Shown: positions 43,614-52,909, counted from the first letter of the stretch. The stretch is 64,000 nucleotides of DNA from Paraburkholderia caribensis (GCF_002902945.1 NZ_CP026103.1:806001-870000), one strand, 5' to 3'. Notes: a model not told the origin generated them from the sequence alone. A program made the numbers and translations.

Positions 43614-46325
43614 ATGGGGGCGCAGGACATCATCGCGGCGATGACTGGCGGGCTGATGCAGACCGACCGGCTGCTCAGGCTGGATACGCCGCTGGGCGGC
43701 GATGTCCTGCTGCCGCAGCGCGCGATCGGCCATGCGCGGCTGGGCCGGGAGAGCGCCTTTACGGTCGATGTGGTTTCATTGCGCGACGGCATCGAACTCA
43801 AATCGCTGATTGCGCAGCCTGTCACGTTATGGGTCCAGCAGACCGACCGGACTTATCGGCCGCATCACGGTTATGTGCATACGGCGCGCAGGCTCGGTTC
43901 CGACAGTTCGCTCACCCGTTATCAGATTGGCTTTACGTCATGGCTGCATTTTCTGCGCTTCAGAACGGATGCCCGCATCTGGCAGGATAAAACCGCCGAT
44001 GCGATTCTCACCGATATATTCAATGCCCATCCGCAGGCGCAGGGAGCATTCCGCTTTGCATTGAGCCAGCCGCTCGCGCAGCGCTCGTTCTGCGTGCAAT
44101 ACGAAAGCGACTGGAATTTCTGTCACCGGCTGATGGAAGCGGAAGGGCTGTTCAGTTATGTCGAACAGGCCGACGACGGCAGGTCGCATACGCTCGTCAT
44201 CACGGACGATATCGGTACGCTCGAGCCTCTGAGCCCGCAGATGGTGAACTTCTATCGCGCGGGCACGGACAGCGAGACCGATGCGTTCGTGCAGTGGGCC
44301 GGCACGCGCACGCTGCAAAGCACGACGCTCACTACGCGCACGTTCGATTACAAGTCGCCTGCGGGGGCGGCCAATCCGAAAGGCACGTCCGTGCCGACGA
44401 TGGCCACGCAGGGCAATCTGCCCGCGCAGGCCGAGGTCTACGAGTACACGGGTGCCTACACGTATGGCGCGCAGGATCGCGGCGATCATCTGTCGAAAGT
44501 GCGCATGGAAGAGTGGGAATCGCGCGCACGGCGTTTCGATGGTGTGGGGGCCGTGCGCGGCGTCGATGCGGGTCGCTGGTTCGAGCTGGCGAATCACCCG
44601 GAGCATGGTTCGGGCGGCGCGCAGGAGCGGCAGTTCGCGGTGATCGCTGTCGAATGGGTGATCGAGAACAATCTGCCTGTCTCCGTTGGCGCGACGGATT
44701 TTCCGCACAGCCTGAAGGACGCGATCGCGGCGGCGCGTGCGCAGCATGGCGCCGGATCGCTGACCGTAAAGGCCAGCGACGGCAGCGAAGGGTTTTATAT
44801 GGCGCGCGTCGAGGCGCAGCGCAAGATCATCCCGTACCGCAGCCCGTTCGAGCATCACAAGCCGGAGATGCGGCTGCAGACGGCGACCGTCGTGGGGCCT
44901 TCGAATGAAGAGGTGTATACCGACGAGCTGAACCGTATCAAGGTGCGCTTTCACTGGGACCGGTTGAATCCGGGCGACGAGAACGCCTCGTGCTGGGTCC
45001 GCGTGGCGATGTCGGATACGGGCGGCGGCTATGGCAGCGTGCACGTGCCGCGTATCGGCGAGGAGGTGATCGTCAGCTGGCTCGATGGCGACTGCGACCG
45101 GCCCGTGGTGACGGGGCGCGTCTATAACGGCGCAACGACGCCGCAATGGCATTCGAACGGCATCCTGTCGGGCTATCGCTCGAAAGAGTATCAGGGCAGC
45201 GGCTACAACCAGATGGTGATGGACGACGCGAGCGGGCAGAACCGCGTGCAGCTCTATAGCAGCAGCGCCAACTCGTTCCTGCATCTGGGGTATCTGGTCG
45301 CGCAGAACGGCAACACGCGTGGTGCGTACCTGGGCAGCGGCTTCGATCTGAAATCGGATGCGTATGGGGCAGTGCGGGCCTCGCAGGGATTGTATGTGTC
45401 GACGCATCCGTCGACGGGCATGGCAAGCCAGCCGCTCGATGTGAGCGCGGCGCGCGCGCAGCTGGAGAACTCGCGGAGTGTGCTCGATGCGATGTCGTCG
45501 GCGAGCGAGACGCATCAGGCGGAATCGCTCAAAGACGGCACGCAGGCGCTCGAGGCGTTCAGCGATGCGACGCAGAACAGCGTCGCGGGCACCGGTGCAG
45601 GAACAGGCGCAGGAACAGGCGCAGGAACAGGCGCGGGCGGCAACACGGCGGGCGGCGGCACGGGCAACGCGAACGCGTTCAAGGAACCCATCATGCTGTT
45701 CGCGACGCCATCAGGTCTGGCGATGTCGACGCAGCAGTCCGCGCATTTCGCATCGACGCAACACACGAATCTGGTCAGCGGCCAGAGCACGCACATTGCC
45801 ACGGGCAAGTCGCTGATTGCGAGTGTCGGCGAGAAGATCAGCCTGTTCGTGCAGAACGCGGGAATGAAGCTGTTCGCGGCGAAGGGCAAGGTCGAAGTGC
45901 AGGCGCAGTCGGATAACGTCGAGATCACCGCGCAAAAGACGCTGAAGCTGTTGTCCGCGACCGATCAGATTGAAGCTTCCGCGAAACAGGAAGTGCTGTT
46001 GACCTCGGGCGGTGCGTACATTCGCATCCGCGAGGGCAACATCGAAATTCACGCGCCCGGCAATATCGATATCAAGGGTGCGCAGCATACCTTCAATGGC
46101 CCGACGAGCCTGAACCGTACGTATAACATGGAGGGCAAGAAGGCGGACATGCGCCTGCGTTATGTCGACGCGGACGGCAACGTGCCGCAAGGCGAACCGA
46201 TCAAGCTGATGTCCGAAGACGGCACGTTGCATCACGTCGTGCTCGATGGCGAAGGCAAGGGCGAGCTGAACGGCATCGATTTCGGAAAGTTCGTCGCGGA
46301 CCAGCTCAAACGCAGCGGAGAATGA
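43614..46325 (+). CDS. vgrG: type VI secretion tip protein VgrG
   Basis: A 903-residue spike protein. The gp27-like base (1-380: RLLRLDTPLGGDVLLPQRAI, RTFDYKSP), the gp5/OB region (RIKVRFHWDRLNPGDENASC, GEEVIVSWLDGDCDRPVVTGRVYN) and a DUF2345-type beta-helix (STHIATGKSLIASVGEKI to IHAPGNIDIKG) follow in order. Residues near 660-685 are a Gly/Thr/Ala repeat linker. The last roughly 65 residues (MRLRYVDADGNVPQGEP) look like a transthyretin-type extension that other VgrGs use to bind cargo. The gene's stop overlaps the effector gene's start. No other T6SS genes are in the window, so it is an orphan tip gene that relies on a distant apparatus. Confidence 0.92.
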   Translation: MGAQDIIAAMTGGLMQTDRLLRLDTPLGGDVLLPQRAIGHARLGRESAFTVDVVSLRDGIELKSLIAQPVTLWVQQTDRTYRPHHGYVHTARRLGSDSSLTRYQIGFTSWLHFLRFRTDARIWQDKTADAILTDIFNAHPQAQGAFRFALSQPLAQRSFCVQYESDWNFCHRLMEAEGLFSYVEQADDGRSHTLVITDDIGTLEPLSPQMVNFYRAGTDSETDAFVQWAGTRTLQSTTLTTRTFDYKSPAGAANPKGTSVPTMATQGNLPAQAEVYEYTGAYTYGAQDRGDHLSKVRMEEWESRARRFDGVGAVRGVDAGRWFELANHPEHGSGGAQERQFAVIAVEWVIENNLPVSVGATDFPHSLKDAIAAARAQHGAGSLTVKASDGSEGFYMARVEAQRKIIPYRSPFEHHKPEMRLQTATVVGPSNEEVYTDELNRIKVRFHWDRLNPGDENASCWVRVAMSDTGGGYGSVHVPRIGEEVIVSWLDGDCDRPVVTGRVYNGATTPQWHSNGILSGYRSKEYQGSGYNQMVMDDASGQNRVQLYSSSANSFLHLGYLVAQNGNTRGAYLGSGFDLKSDAYGAVRASQGLYVSTHPSTGMASQPLDVSAARAQLENSRSVLDAMSSASETHQAESLKDGTQALEAFSDATQNSVAGTGAGTGAGTGAGTGAGGNTAGGGTGNANAFKEPIMLFATPSGLAMSTQQSAHFASTQHTNLVSGQSTHIATGKSLIASVGEKISLFVQNAGMKLFAAKGKVEVQAQSDNVEITAQKTLKLLSATDQIEASAKQEVLLTSGGAYIRIREGNIEIHAPGNIDIKGAQHTFNGPTSLNRTYNMEGKKADMRLRYVDADGNVPQGEPIKLMSEDGTLHHVVLDGEGKGELNGIDFGKFVADQLKRSGE
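45597..45632 (+). repeat. 12-bp x3 tandem repeat in vgrG
   Basis: GCAGGAACAGGC repeated three times without change, coding AGTG units in the VgrG Gly-rich linker. Whole-codon length means slippage would change linker length without breaking the frame. Confidence 0.85.
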
Positions 46326-47737
46326 CAATGGGCAACCGTCCCATGATTCAACATACGGCCTGCATCGACTTGCCGGGCGAACCTGTCGAATGCTGGGCCG
46401 AAACGGATATGACCGTACTGTTGCGCAAGCATCGCGATGTGATCTTCGACATTCACGTCAACAAAGGCGCGACGTATACGGTCGAAGCGACTGAAGACTG
46501 GCTCTACGACGTGGCCAAAAAGAAGCGCGTGCAGCAGGGGCAGTTCACGGACGGTGAGCGCTATCACATCTGGATCAGCCGCGCGTTCAAGGGGGAACTG
46601 CTGCTCAAGCAGAACGGCAAGGTACTGCAGCGCTATTCGATGCTGCAGTTCGGTTTGACGGGCAGCAATCCTGATCCGAAGGCGAAGCCCGATCCGATCA
46701 TCATTGCGCTGGGTATCAATCAGGCGAGCAAACCGCCATTCGCATCTGCGCCCACCAGCAAGCCGCAAGTGCCGTCGCTTCTGTCGTATCCACAGCCGGC
46801 GCTTCCCGATTATCTGCGCGCGCCGAAACCGTTCGATCCGTTGGTGGCGCAGCCGGAATGGATGTGTCCCGTGCCGATCAAACTGGCTGCAGGCACGGTG
46901 CAACAGCCGACGCAGGAAGCCCATGTCGCGGAGGTCGACAAGCGTTCGTTCCCGCAGGAAGTGCTCGATGCGGTCGCCGCGGGCGGCGGCGACGAGACCG
47001 CGCTCGACACGAACAAGATCGCAACACGCAACTGGCTCATCGGTCAGCTTGCAGGCGCGACGGCGTTTCTCAGCGACAACAAGGAATGGATCAAGGAACT
47101 GTTCTTCGAAAAGTTCAGGTTGATGAAGATCGTTCACAAGAACGTGGGGGAGCGATGGTACGTCGTGTTCACCGGCAATCCGCGCATGCGGAAGCTGGTG
47201 ACGGCGGCGCGTTACGGCGTAAAGCACGAGAAGGTGTTGACCATCGCGGGCGGTGCCGGCACGGTGGAATCGGGTGCAGCCGCCGCGTGGGAAAGCTCGA
47301 AGGGTGCATTCAGGAAGGCCGGGTTGATCGCGCTGATCTTTACCGTTTCGCTCGATGTCGCGGAATGGCTGCATGATTACGAGCAGATTGGGCCAGACGG
47401 AAAACGCAAGAAAGATTTCGCTGATCTGCTCGGCAAGATTGGCATGGATCTCGCGAAGGCGGGTCTGAGTGCGGCGCTTGCATCGGCTGCTGTTGGCGCG
47501 GTCGTGGCGTTCGCAGCCGCAGGGGCGCTGTCCGTCGGGATTATCGTTGTCGGAACGATTGCTGCCGCCGTACTGTTCGGATATGTGCTCGATGCGGTCG
47601 ACAAGCATGTCCATGCGACCGAGCATGTCTCGTCGTGGTTTCGCTCCTTCGGTGAAACAGTCAAGGAAGCTGCAGAATACCTCGCGAAGTCCATGCCGAA
47701 GGACTACGATTCCTATCCGCTGATGTATATGCCCTGA
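46322..47737 (+). CDS. putative T6SS cargo effector with C-terminal membrane helices
   Basis: A 471-residue protein whose ATG overlaps the vgrG stop; an ATG two codons later is an alternative. The N-terminal about 110 residues are beta-rich (VEATEDWLYDVAKKKRVQQG), followed by a Pro-rich linker (SKPQVPSLLSYPQPALPDYL) and a helical region. Near 334-348 lies LIALIFTVSLDVAEWL, and near 375-425 a long Gly/Ala hydrophobic hairpin (AALASAAVGAVVAFAAAGAL, then VGIIVVGTIAAAVLFGYVL). Such an alternating soluble and hairpin layout is typical of pore-forming toxins carried by T6SS. I recognise no named family and no catalytic site. The next gene, a polytopic membrane protein, would be its immunity partner. 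Confidence 0.65.
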   Translation: MTMGNRPMIQHTACIDLPGEPVECWAETDMTVLLRKHRDVIFDIHVNKGATYTVEATEDWLYDVAKKKRVQQGQFTDGERYHIWISRAFKGELLLKQNGKVLQRYSMLQFGLTGSNPDPKAKPDPIIIALGINQASKPPFASAPTSKPQVPSLLSYPQPALPDYLRAPKPFDPLVAQPEWMCPVPIKLAAGTVQQPTQEAHVAEVDKRSFPQEVLDAVAAGGGDETALDTNKIATRNWLIGQLAGATAFLSDNKEWIKELFFEKFRLMKIVHKNVGERWYVVFTGNPRMRKLVTAARYGVKHEKVLTIAGGAGTVESGAAAAWESSKGAFRKAGLIALIFTVSLDVAEWLHDYEQIGPDGKRKKDFADLLGKIGMDLAKAGLSAALASAAVGAVVAFAAAGALSVGIIVVGTIAAAVLFGYVLDAVDKHVHATEHVSSWFRSFGETVKEAAEYLAKSMPKDYDSYPLMYMP

Positions 47738-47765
47738 TGAATTTCCATTACTCGTTTTTGTACTG

Positions 47766-48545
47766 ATGTCGCGCATGCAATCCATCACCAAGCCACGGCA
47801 GGCGCAGCCCGACCACGTGCTGGCCACGGCGAAAAAAGTAGCCCGATTGTCACCTATACCCATGCTTGCCGCAACGGTATGTGCCTACGTTATCTACGTA
47901 GATGAACTGGCCGCATCCAGCTGGACATGGAAGATCGGCTTGCTAGTGATGTTGCTATGCATCTGCGGACCGCTCGCCATATCGTTCACGAATCGCGGCA
48001 CCAACTCGTTGAAGGCGTTCGGCGTCGTCACGATGTTTGGCCTCTTCGTCGCCTACTTCTTCTTCGGCATTTTCGGCTATTTCTACTATTTCGTATTCGC
48101 GCCAATGCCTGCGTATATACGATGGCCAGGCCTGCTAGGCGGAATCGCATTGACGGCCTGCTGGATGTTGCTTGCACGCAAGAGCGTGCTGCACACCATC
48201 GCCAGGACACGGTTCGTCGCGCAGGCGTTCGTCGATAATGGCGACGAAATCGTCTACGACGTTCAGCGTGGGATGAAGGCGTATGAGCGCTTCAACAAGG
48301 AGCGCTCGCCGTTCCCCAGGATCTTCATGTACCTGTCCATGGGGATTGCCCCGTTCTACCTGATACTGAGCAGGCTGTTGTCGGAGAACTTCGGCGCAAA
48401 CGGCGTGCTGCTTTTCGTCGCGATTCTGGGGATGCCAGTATCTCTGTGGTTTGCGGGTGTGCTCGTGCGGACCTGGCTCGTCATGATCGCCTTGCCGGCG
48501 AAGATGACGAAAGAGCAGGGCAAGGCGGTCGTGGTGTCGGACTAG
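47766..48545 (+). CDS. polytopic membrane protein, candidate effector immunity protein
   Basis: A 259-residue protein with about six hydrophobic helices (PMLAATVCAYVIYV, IGLLVMLLCICGPLAI, FGVVTMFGLFVAYFFFGI, GGIALTACWMLL, IFMYLSMGIAPFYLIL, GVLLFVAILGMPVSLWFAGV). No transporter or enzyme motif is visible. It begins 28 bases after the putative effector in the same direction, the usual place for an immunity gene, and membrane immunity proteins are typical against pore-forming effectors. GC is lower and codon use less biased than in flanking genes, which fits a mobile cassette. The ribosome-binding site is weak. Confidence 0.65.
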   Translation: MSRMQSITKPRQAQPDHVLATAKKVARLSPIPMLAATVCAYVIYVDELAASSWTWKIGLLVMLLCICGPLAISFTNRGTNSLKAFGVVTMFGLFVAYFFFGIFGYFYYFVFAPMPAYIRWPGLLGGIALTACWMLLARKSVLHTIARTRFVAQAFVDNGDEIVYDVQRGMKAYERFNKERSPFPRIFMYLSMGIAPFYLILSRLLSENFGANGVLLFVAILGMPVSLWFAGVLVRTWLVMIALPAKMTKEQGKAVVVSD

Positions 48546-48550
48546 AGGGG

Positions 48551-50464
48551 TTACGGTTCTACGACATTGAAATCGCCATCGAACTGATCGAGCGTCTCGA
48601 GCAGCGCGCGGAACAGCGCCACGTCGCCTTCCAGCAGAATCTCACGCGTCGCGACAGCATCCTTGAAGCCCGTCTCGCCACAGAGAATGCGGTTCAGCGT
48701 CTGCCTCGACATCGAAACGTGCAGATGGGCGCCTTCGCCGCGCACAGACGACGACCACGTCAACGCGCCGTGTTGCAGGTTCAGCGTGAACTGCCGGTAA
48801 ATGTCGGTGAACCGCCAGTCGATCTGCATCTTCAGATGCTGCGCCTTCAACCCATCGACCCGTACCGCCAGATAGTCGAAGAACATTTCTTCCGTGATCG
48901 CGCACACCATGTCACGGCTGCGGTTGCTGAATTGCGTCGAAGCATCGCGGCCCTCGCGCAACTCGCGCGCGCCGAGCAGGAACGCGTTACGCCAGGTCGC
49001 CGATTCCGCCTGATAGCCCATCTGCTCCAGCGCGGCCGCGCCGAGTTCGCGCGCCTCGCGCAGGCGCGGTTGAGCGAACACGAGATGATTCATTACTTGT
49101 GCGACCCACCGGTACTCGCCCTTTTCGAAGTCCACGCGGGCGCGCTCGAGGATCGCACCGGCGCCGCCCATGTACTCGACGTAGCGGGGCGCCGAGGCTT
49201 CTGGCGGTAGCGCGTGCAGGTTACTCGGATTGCCGTCGTACCAGCTCAGATAGTGCTGGTACACCGCCTTCACGTTGTGCGATACGGTGCCGTAGTAGCC
49301 GCGCGTATGCCACATGTCGAGCAACGCATCGGGCAGCCGGATCTGCTCCGCGATCTCGGCGGCATTCAGCCCGTGATTCATGAGCCGTACGGTCTGGTCG
49401 TGCAGGAACTTGTAGAGATCCCGTTGCGCCGCCAGGTAGCCGACGATCCGCTCCTTGCCCCACGTCGGCCAGTTGTGCTGCGCGAACACGACTTCGGCGT
49501 CGTGTCCGTAGCGATCGAGCGATTCGCCGAGGTAGCGCGACCACAGTTGTGCATTACGAACCTGCGCGCCGCGCAGCGGACACAGATTGTGCAGCGAGCG
49601 CGTCCCGTTCTCCGCGAGATTGAGCGCGCGCTCCTGCGGAAAGTAGAAATGCATCTCGGCGGGCGCTTCGCTTTCGGGCGTCAGCTGGAACACGATCTCG
49701 ACGCCGTCGATCACATGCGTCTCCGACGCCGCCTTGATCAGTTGCGTGGGCGCGATCAGCGTGATCGTCCCGCGCGGAATGGTTTTGCCCATGCCTGCGT
49801 CGATCTGGCAACAGGCGTTGCGCGCGAGCGTGTGGCCGAACTGGAACTGCGCGCGGCGCGCCATGGCCGTGCCCGCCATCACGTTTTCCGACACCGCCTC
49901 TTCCATGAATCCCACTGGCGCGATGATCGCTGTCTTGCCTGCGATCACATCCTGCTCGCTGACGACGCCACGCACGCCGCCGAAATGATCGGCGTGACTG
50001 TGGCTGTAGATCACGGCGACAACGGGGCGCTTCGGGCGATGCGCAAAATACAGATCGAGCGCGGCGGCTGCCGTTTCCTTGCAGGTCAGCGGATCGATCA
50101 CGATCAGCCCGCTGTCGCCTTCGATAAACGTGATGTTCGAGACGTCGAAGCCTCGCACCTGGTAGATGCGCTCGGTCACCCTGAACAGCCCATGCAGCAT
50201 GTTCAGGCGCGCGTGACGCCATAGCGCGGGGTGAGCCGTCGCGGGCGCGCGTTGTTCTTCGAGAAAGCGGTAGTCTGCGAGGCTCCAGACCAGTTGATCG
50301 TACGCGCCGCGAATCTCCGCGTTGGGAATCGTGCCGATGAAGCCGCGCCGCGCGTCGGCTTCTTCGAGGGGATCGTCCGGCGGCAGTTCGCGCAGCGCAC
50401 GCTCTTGCGCGGATACGGTGGCCGCGGACGCGGGCAATGATGGATAAGGCGTCGGGTGTGGCAT
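48551..50464 (-). CDS. SdsA1/BDS1-type alkylsulfatase
   Basis: A 637-residue metallo-beta-lactamase-fold sulfatase. The zinc motif HSHADH is at 155-160 (IYSHSHADHFGG); the later ligand regions AENGTRSLHNLCPLRGA and HNWPTWG match SdsA1. The last about 130 residues resemble the SCP2-like lipid-binding domain. Family members cleave primary alkyl sulfates such as SDS to alcohol and sulfate. The start at 50464 follows AGGAG by six bases. No signal peptide is visible, unlike Pseudomonas SdsA1, suggesting a cytoplasmic form. It lies 78 bases downstream of the GMC dehydrogenase gene, which could oxidise the alcohol made. Confidence 0.87.
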   Translation of the reverse strand: MPHPTPYPSLPASAATVSAQERALRELPPDDPLEEADARRGFIGTIPNAEIRGAYDQLVWSLADYRFLEEQRAPATAHPALWRHARLNMLHGLFRVTERIYQVRGFDVSNITFIEGDSGLIVIDPLTCKETAAAALDLYFAHRPKRPVVAVIYSHSHADHFGGVRGVVSEQDVIAGKTAIIAPVGFMEEAVSENVMAGTAMARRAQFQFGHTLARNACCQIDAGMGKTIPRGTITLIAPTQLIKAASETHVIDGVEIVFQLTPESEAPAEMHFYFPQERALNLAENGTRSLHNLCPLRGAQVRNAQLWSRYLGESLDRYGHDAEVVFAQHNWPTWGKERIVGYLAAQRDLYKFLHDQTVRLMNHGLNAAEIAEQIRLPDALLDMWHTRGYYGTVSHNVKAVYQHYLSWYDGNPSNLHALPPEASAPRYVEYMGGAGAILERARVDFEKGEYRWVAQVMNHLVFAQPRLREARELGAAALEQMGYQAESATWRNAFLLGARELREGRDASTQFSNRSRDMVCAITEEMFFDYLAVRVDGLKAQHLKMQIDWRFTDIYRQFTLNLQHGALTWSSSVRGEGAHLHVSMSRQTLNRILCGETGFKDAVATREILLEGDVALFRALLETLDQFDGDFNVVEP

Positions 50465-50542
50465 TGAATGCTCCTGTTGGACAGGTCGCGCCCGCGGCAT
50501 CAGCAGTCGCGGACGCTGAATCCAGGTGGTGGGTCTTTCGAA

Positions 50543-52210
50543 TCAGCGCGCGGCGGCGCGAATCATGTCCGCTGCCTTTTCACCGATCATCATCGCGGGC
50601 GCATTCGTATTGCCGCCGATCAGCGTTGGCATGATCGAGCAATCGACGACGCGCAGCCGCTCGACACCTCTCACACGCAGTTCGCTATCGACGACCGCGA
50701 GCGGGTCATTGGCGGCCCCCATCCGGCAGGTGCCGACCGGGTGGTACAGACAATCGGCGTGACTGCGCACGAAGGCGCGCAGGCTTTCCTCGCTCGCGAA
50801 GCTTTCGCTTTTCATCTCGCGTCCGCCGAGGTCTTTCATGGCCGGCTGGTTCATCACGTCGCGCATGATCCGAATCCCGGCGATCAACGTTTCCATGTCG
50901 CGCGGCGCGCTCATCAGACGCGTATCGATCAGCGGCGCTTCGCGCATGTCGGGCGACCGGAGACGCACGACACCGCGGCTCTCGGGGCGCAGCACGCAGA
51001 TATGCCCAGAATAGCCATGCCCCAGCTTGCGTCGGCTGCCCATGTTGCGATTGCCGATCAGCGCGACCGTGAAGACGAGATTCAGGTCGGGGCGATCGAG
51101 CTCAGGCCGGCTCTTCACGAACGCGCCTGCTTCGACGAAGTTCGATGTCAGCATGCCGGCACGCTGGCGCCGGTAGCGGCGGATTTCCTTCAACAGCCGC
51201 AAGCCGCCGCGCAGCGTGGCGCCGAACAGATCGGTACTGTCGAGTTGCGTGTTGATGACGATGTCGAGATGATCCTGCAAGTTCTCGCCGACGCCGGGGA
51301 GATCGTGACGTACGTCGATGCCCATTTCCCGCAGATGTTTCGCCGGTCCGATCCCCGAAGCGAGCAGCAGTTGCGGCGAATTGAACACGCCGCCGCTCAC
51401 GATCACCTCGCGCCGGGCGCGCAAGGTCTGTTCGACGCCGTCGCGCGAGACCACCACGCCGACCGCGCGCCGTCCTTCGAACACGAGGCGCAGCGCCTGC
51501 GTTCCCGTCAGCACATGCAGGTTATGGCGGCCGCCGTTATAGCGCCCATCGACGGTCTTGCCGCGATGCAGGTACGCACGCGCGGCGTTCCAGCGTTCGC
51601 CGTTGTGCTGGGTCACCTGGTAGTAGCCGAAGCCTTCCTGTTCGGCGCCGTTGAAGTCGTCGTTCAGCGCGTGGCCCGCCTGCTGCGCGGCTTGCAGGAA
51701 GTACCGGCAAAACGGATTGGGCGAACGGAGATCGTTCACGTACAGGGGGCCGTCAGTCCCATGCCACGGGTTGGCCGTGCCGGCAAAACGCGTATTGTTT
51801 TCGCTGCGCCTGAAGTAGGGCAGGACGTCGTCATAGCTCCATCCCGTGCAGCCCTGCTCGGCCCAGTCGTCGTAATCCTTGCGATGGCCCCGGATATAAA
51901 CCATGCCGTTGAGCGACGACGAGCCGCCTAGCACGCGTCCACGCGGCTGATAGCTGCGGCGGCCGTCGAGTGCCGGCTGCGGCTCGGTGTAGTAGCCGTA
52001 GTTGTAAGGCCCCGGCTTGACGACGGTTTTCGCGAGGCCCACGGGTGTCCAGATCAGGTAGTGGTCGTCGGGGCCGCCGTTTTCGAGCACGGCGACGCTG
52101 ACGGTGGGATCGTCGGACAGACGTCCTGCCACGGCGCAACCGGCGGAGCCGGCGCCGATCACGAGATAGTCGTATTCGCCTGAAAGAGGCGGGGAGGCGG
52201 ACCGGGTCAT
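50543..52210 (-). CDS. GMC-family FAD alcohol/choline dehydrogenase
   Basis: A 555-residue flavoprotein. The FAD motif VIGAGSAGCAVAGRL lies near residue 17, the GMC signatures PRGRVLGGSSSLNGMVYIRG and SGGVFNSPQLLLASGIGP are intact, and the active-site end reads YHPVGTCRMG followed by MPTLIGGNTNAPAMMIGEKA. This group includes choline dehydrogenase (BetA) and medium/long-chain alcohol dehydrogenase AlkJ. Next to an alkylsulfatase, an AlkJ-like role on fatty alcohols is more likely than choline oxidation. ATG at 52210, eight bases after AAGGAA. Confidence 0.88.
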   Translation of the reverse strand: MTRSASPPLSGEYDYLVIGAGSAGCAVAGRLSDDPTVSVAVLENGGPDDHYLIWTPVGLAKTVVKPGPYNYGYYTEPQPALDGRRSYQPRGRVLGGSSSLNGMVYIRGHRKDYDDWAEQGCTGWSYDDVLPYFRRSENNTRFAGTANPWHGTDGPLYVNDLRSPNPFCRYFLQAAQQAGHALNDDFNGAEQEGFGYYQVTQHNGERWNAARAYLHRGKTVDGRYNGGRHNLHVLTGTQALRLVFEGRRAVGVVVSRDGVEQTLRARREVIVSGGVFNSPQLLLASGIGPAKHLREMGIDVRHDLPGVGENLQDHLDIVINTQLDSTDLFGATLRGGLRLLKEIRRYRRQRAGMLTSNFVEAGAFVKSRPELDRPDLNLVFTVALIGNRNMGSRRKLGHGYSGHICVLRPESRGVVRLRSPDMREAPLIDTRLMSAPRDMETLIAGIRIMRDVMNQPAMKDLGGREMKSESFASEESLRAFVRSHADCLYHPVGTCRMGAANDPLAVVDSELRVRGVERLRVVDCSIMPTLIGGNTNAPAMMIGEKAADMIRAAAR

Positions 52211-52307
52211 CGATGGGTTCCTTTTTGTTGTGCGGCAGGCGTGGACGCCGTTGCTGTCTCCAGGCGGTATGGGGTACGACAATAGAGGGCGCATCGGAAA
52301 GGCGGGA

Positions 52308-52324
52308 CTACCCGAATCGGGTAG
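52308..52324. promoter_or_regulatory. palindromic operator candidate between divergent operons
   Basis: CTACCCGAATCGGGTAG: perfect 8-bp arms around one central base. It sits 98 bases from the GMC dehydrogenase start and 132 from the DUF2000 start, in the 246-base shared promoter region. It suits a dimeric regulator. Confidence 0.45.
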
Positions 52325-52456
52325 GGGTGAGACGGGAGACGCGTTGTCGCCGGATCGGCTTGCTCGCGGTCAAGCCAACGCCTGCAAAATCGTCCAATAC
52401 TTTCGACAGGACTTTCCCTAGCATCTCTCCAAGGTCGGTCCAACAGGAGAAGGGAA

Positions 52457-52909
52457 TTGTCTTTGCAAGCAGAAGCACAGCCGTCGGTCGATACGGAAGC
52501 CGCACGCAAGCCCGAGCGCTGCGTCATCGTCGTGGACGCAGCGCTGGCGCCGGGCAAGGCATCGAACGCGGCAGCCGTCGTCGCGTTCACGCTGGGGCAG
52601 CGCCACAGCCATCTCGTCGGCGCGCCATTGCGGGAGAGCGACGGCACCGCGCATCCCGGTCTGATCCCCATCGGCATTCCCGTGCTCAAGGCCACTGCGC
52701 AGCAATTGAGCGAGCTTCGGCAGAAATCCCTGCCGCACTGCGACGTGGTGGATTTTCCCGTGCAAGGGCAAGCCACCACCGACTACGACGCCTTCCTCGA
52801 CGCCGTCAACGCGCTTTCCGGCCCTTCGTTGCAATACCTCGCAATCGGCCTCGTCGGACCGAGGAACAGGATCGGCAAACTGGTCGGCGGCTTCGCGCTG
52901 TTCGCATGA
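52457..52909 (+). CDS. DUF2000-family protein
   Basis: A 150-residue protein. A TTG start at 52457 is supported by AGGAG eight bases upstream; no ATG fits. The sequence VIVVDAALAPGKASNAAAVV and GIPVLKATAQQLSEL match DUF2000, a small alpha/beta family of unknown function often annotated as peptidyl-tRNA-hydrolase-like. Its stop overlaps the enoyl-CoA hydratase start. It is the first gene of a four-gene overlapping operon that ends with its likely AraC regulator. Confidence 0.75.
   Translation: MSLQAEAQPSVDTEAARKPERCVIVVDAALAPGKASNAAAVVAFTLGQRHSHLVGAPLRESDGTAHPGLIPIGIPVLKATAQQLSELRQKSLPHCDVVDFPVQGQATTDYDAFLDAVNALSGPSLQYLAIGLVGPRNRIGKLVGGFALFA

Noticed and set aside
46322..47737. The vgrG-linked gene as a nuclease, lipase or amidase effector
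   Set aside because: No HNH, GxSxG or Cys-His hydrolase motif is visible; hydrophobic C-terminal hairpins fit a membrane-acting toxin better.
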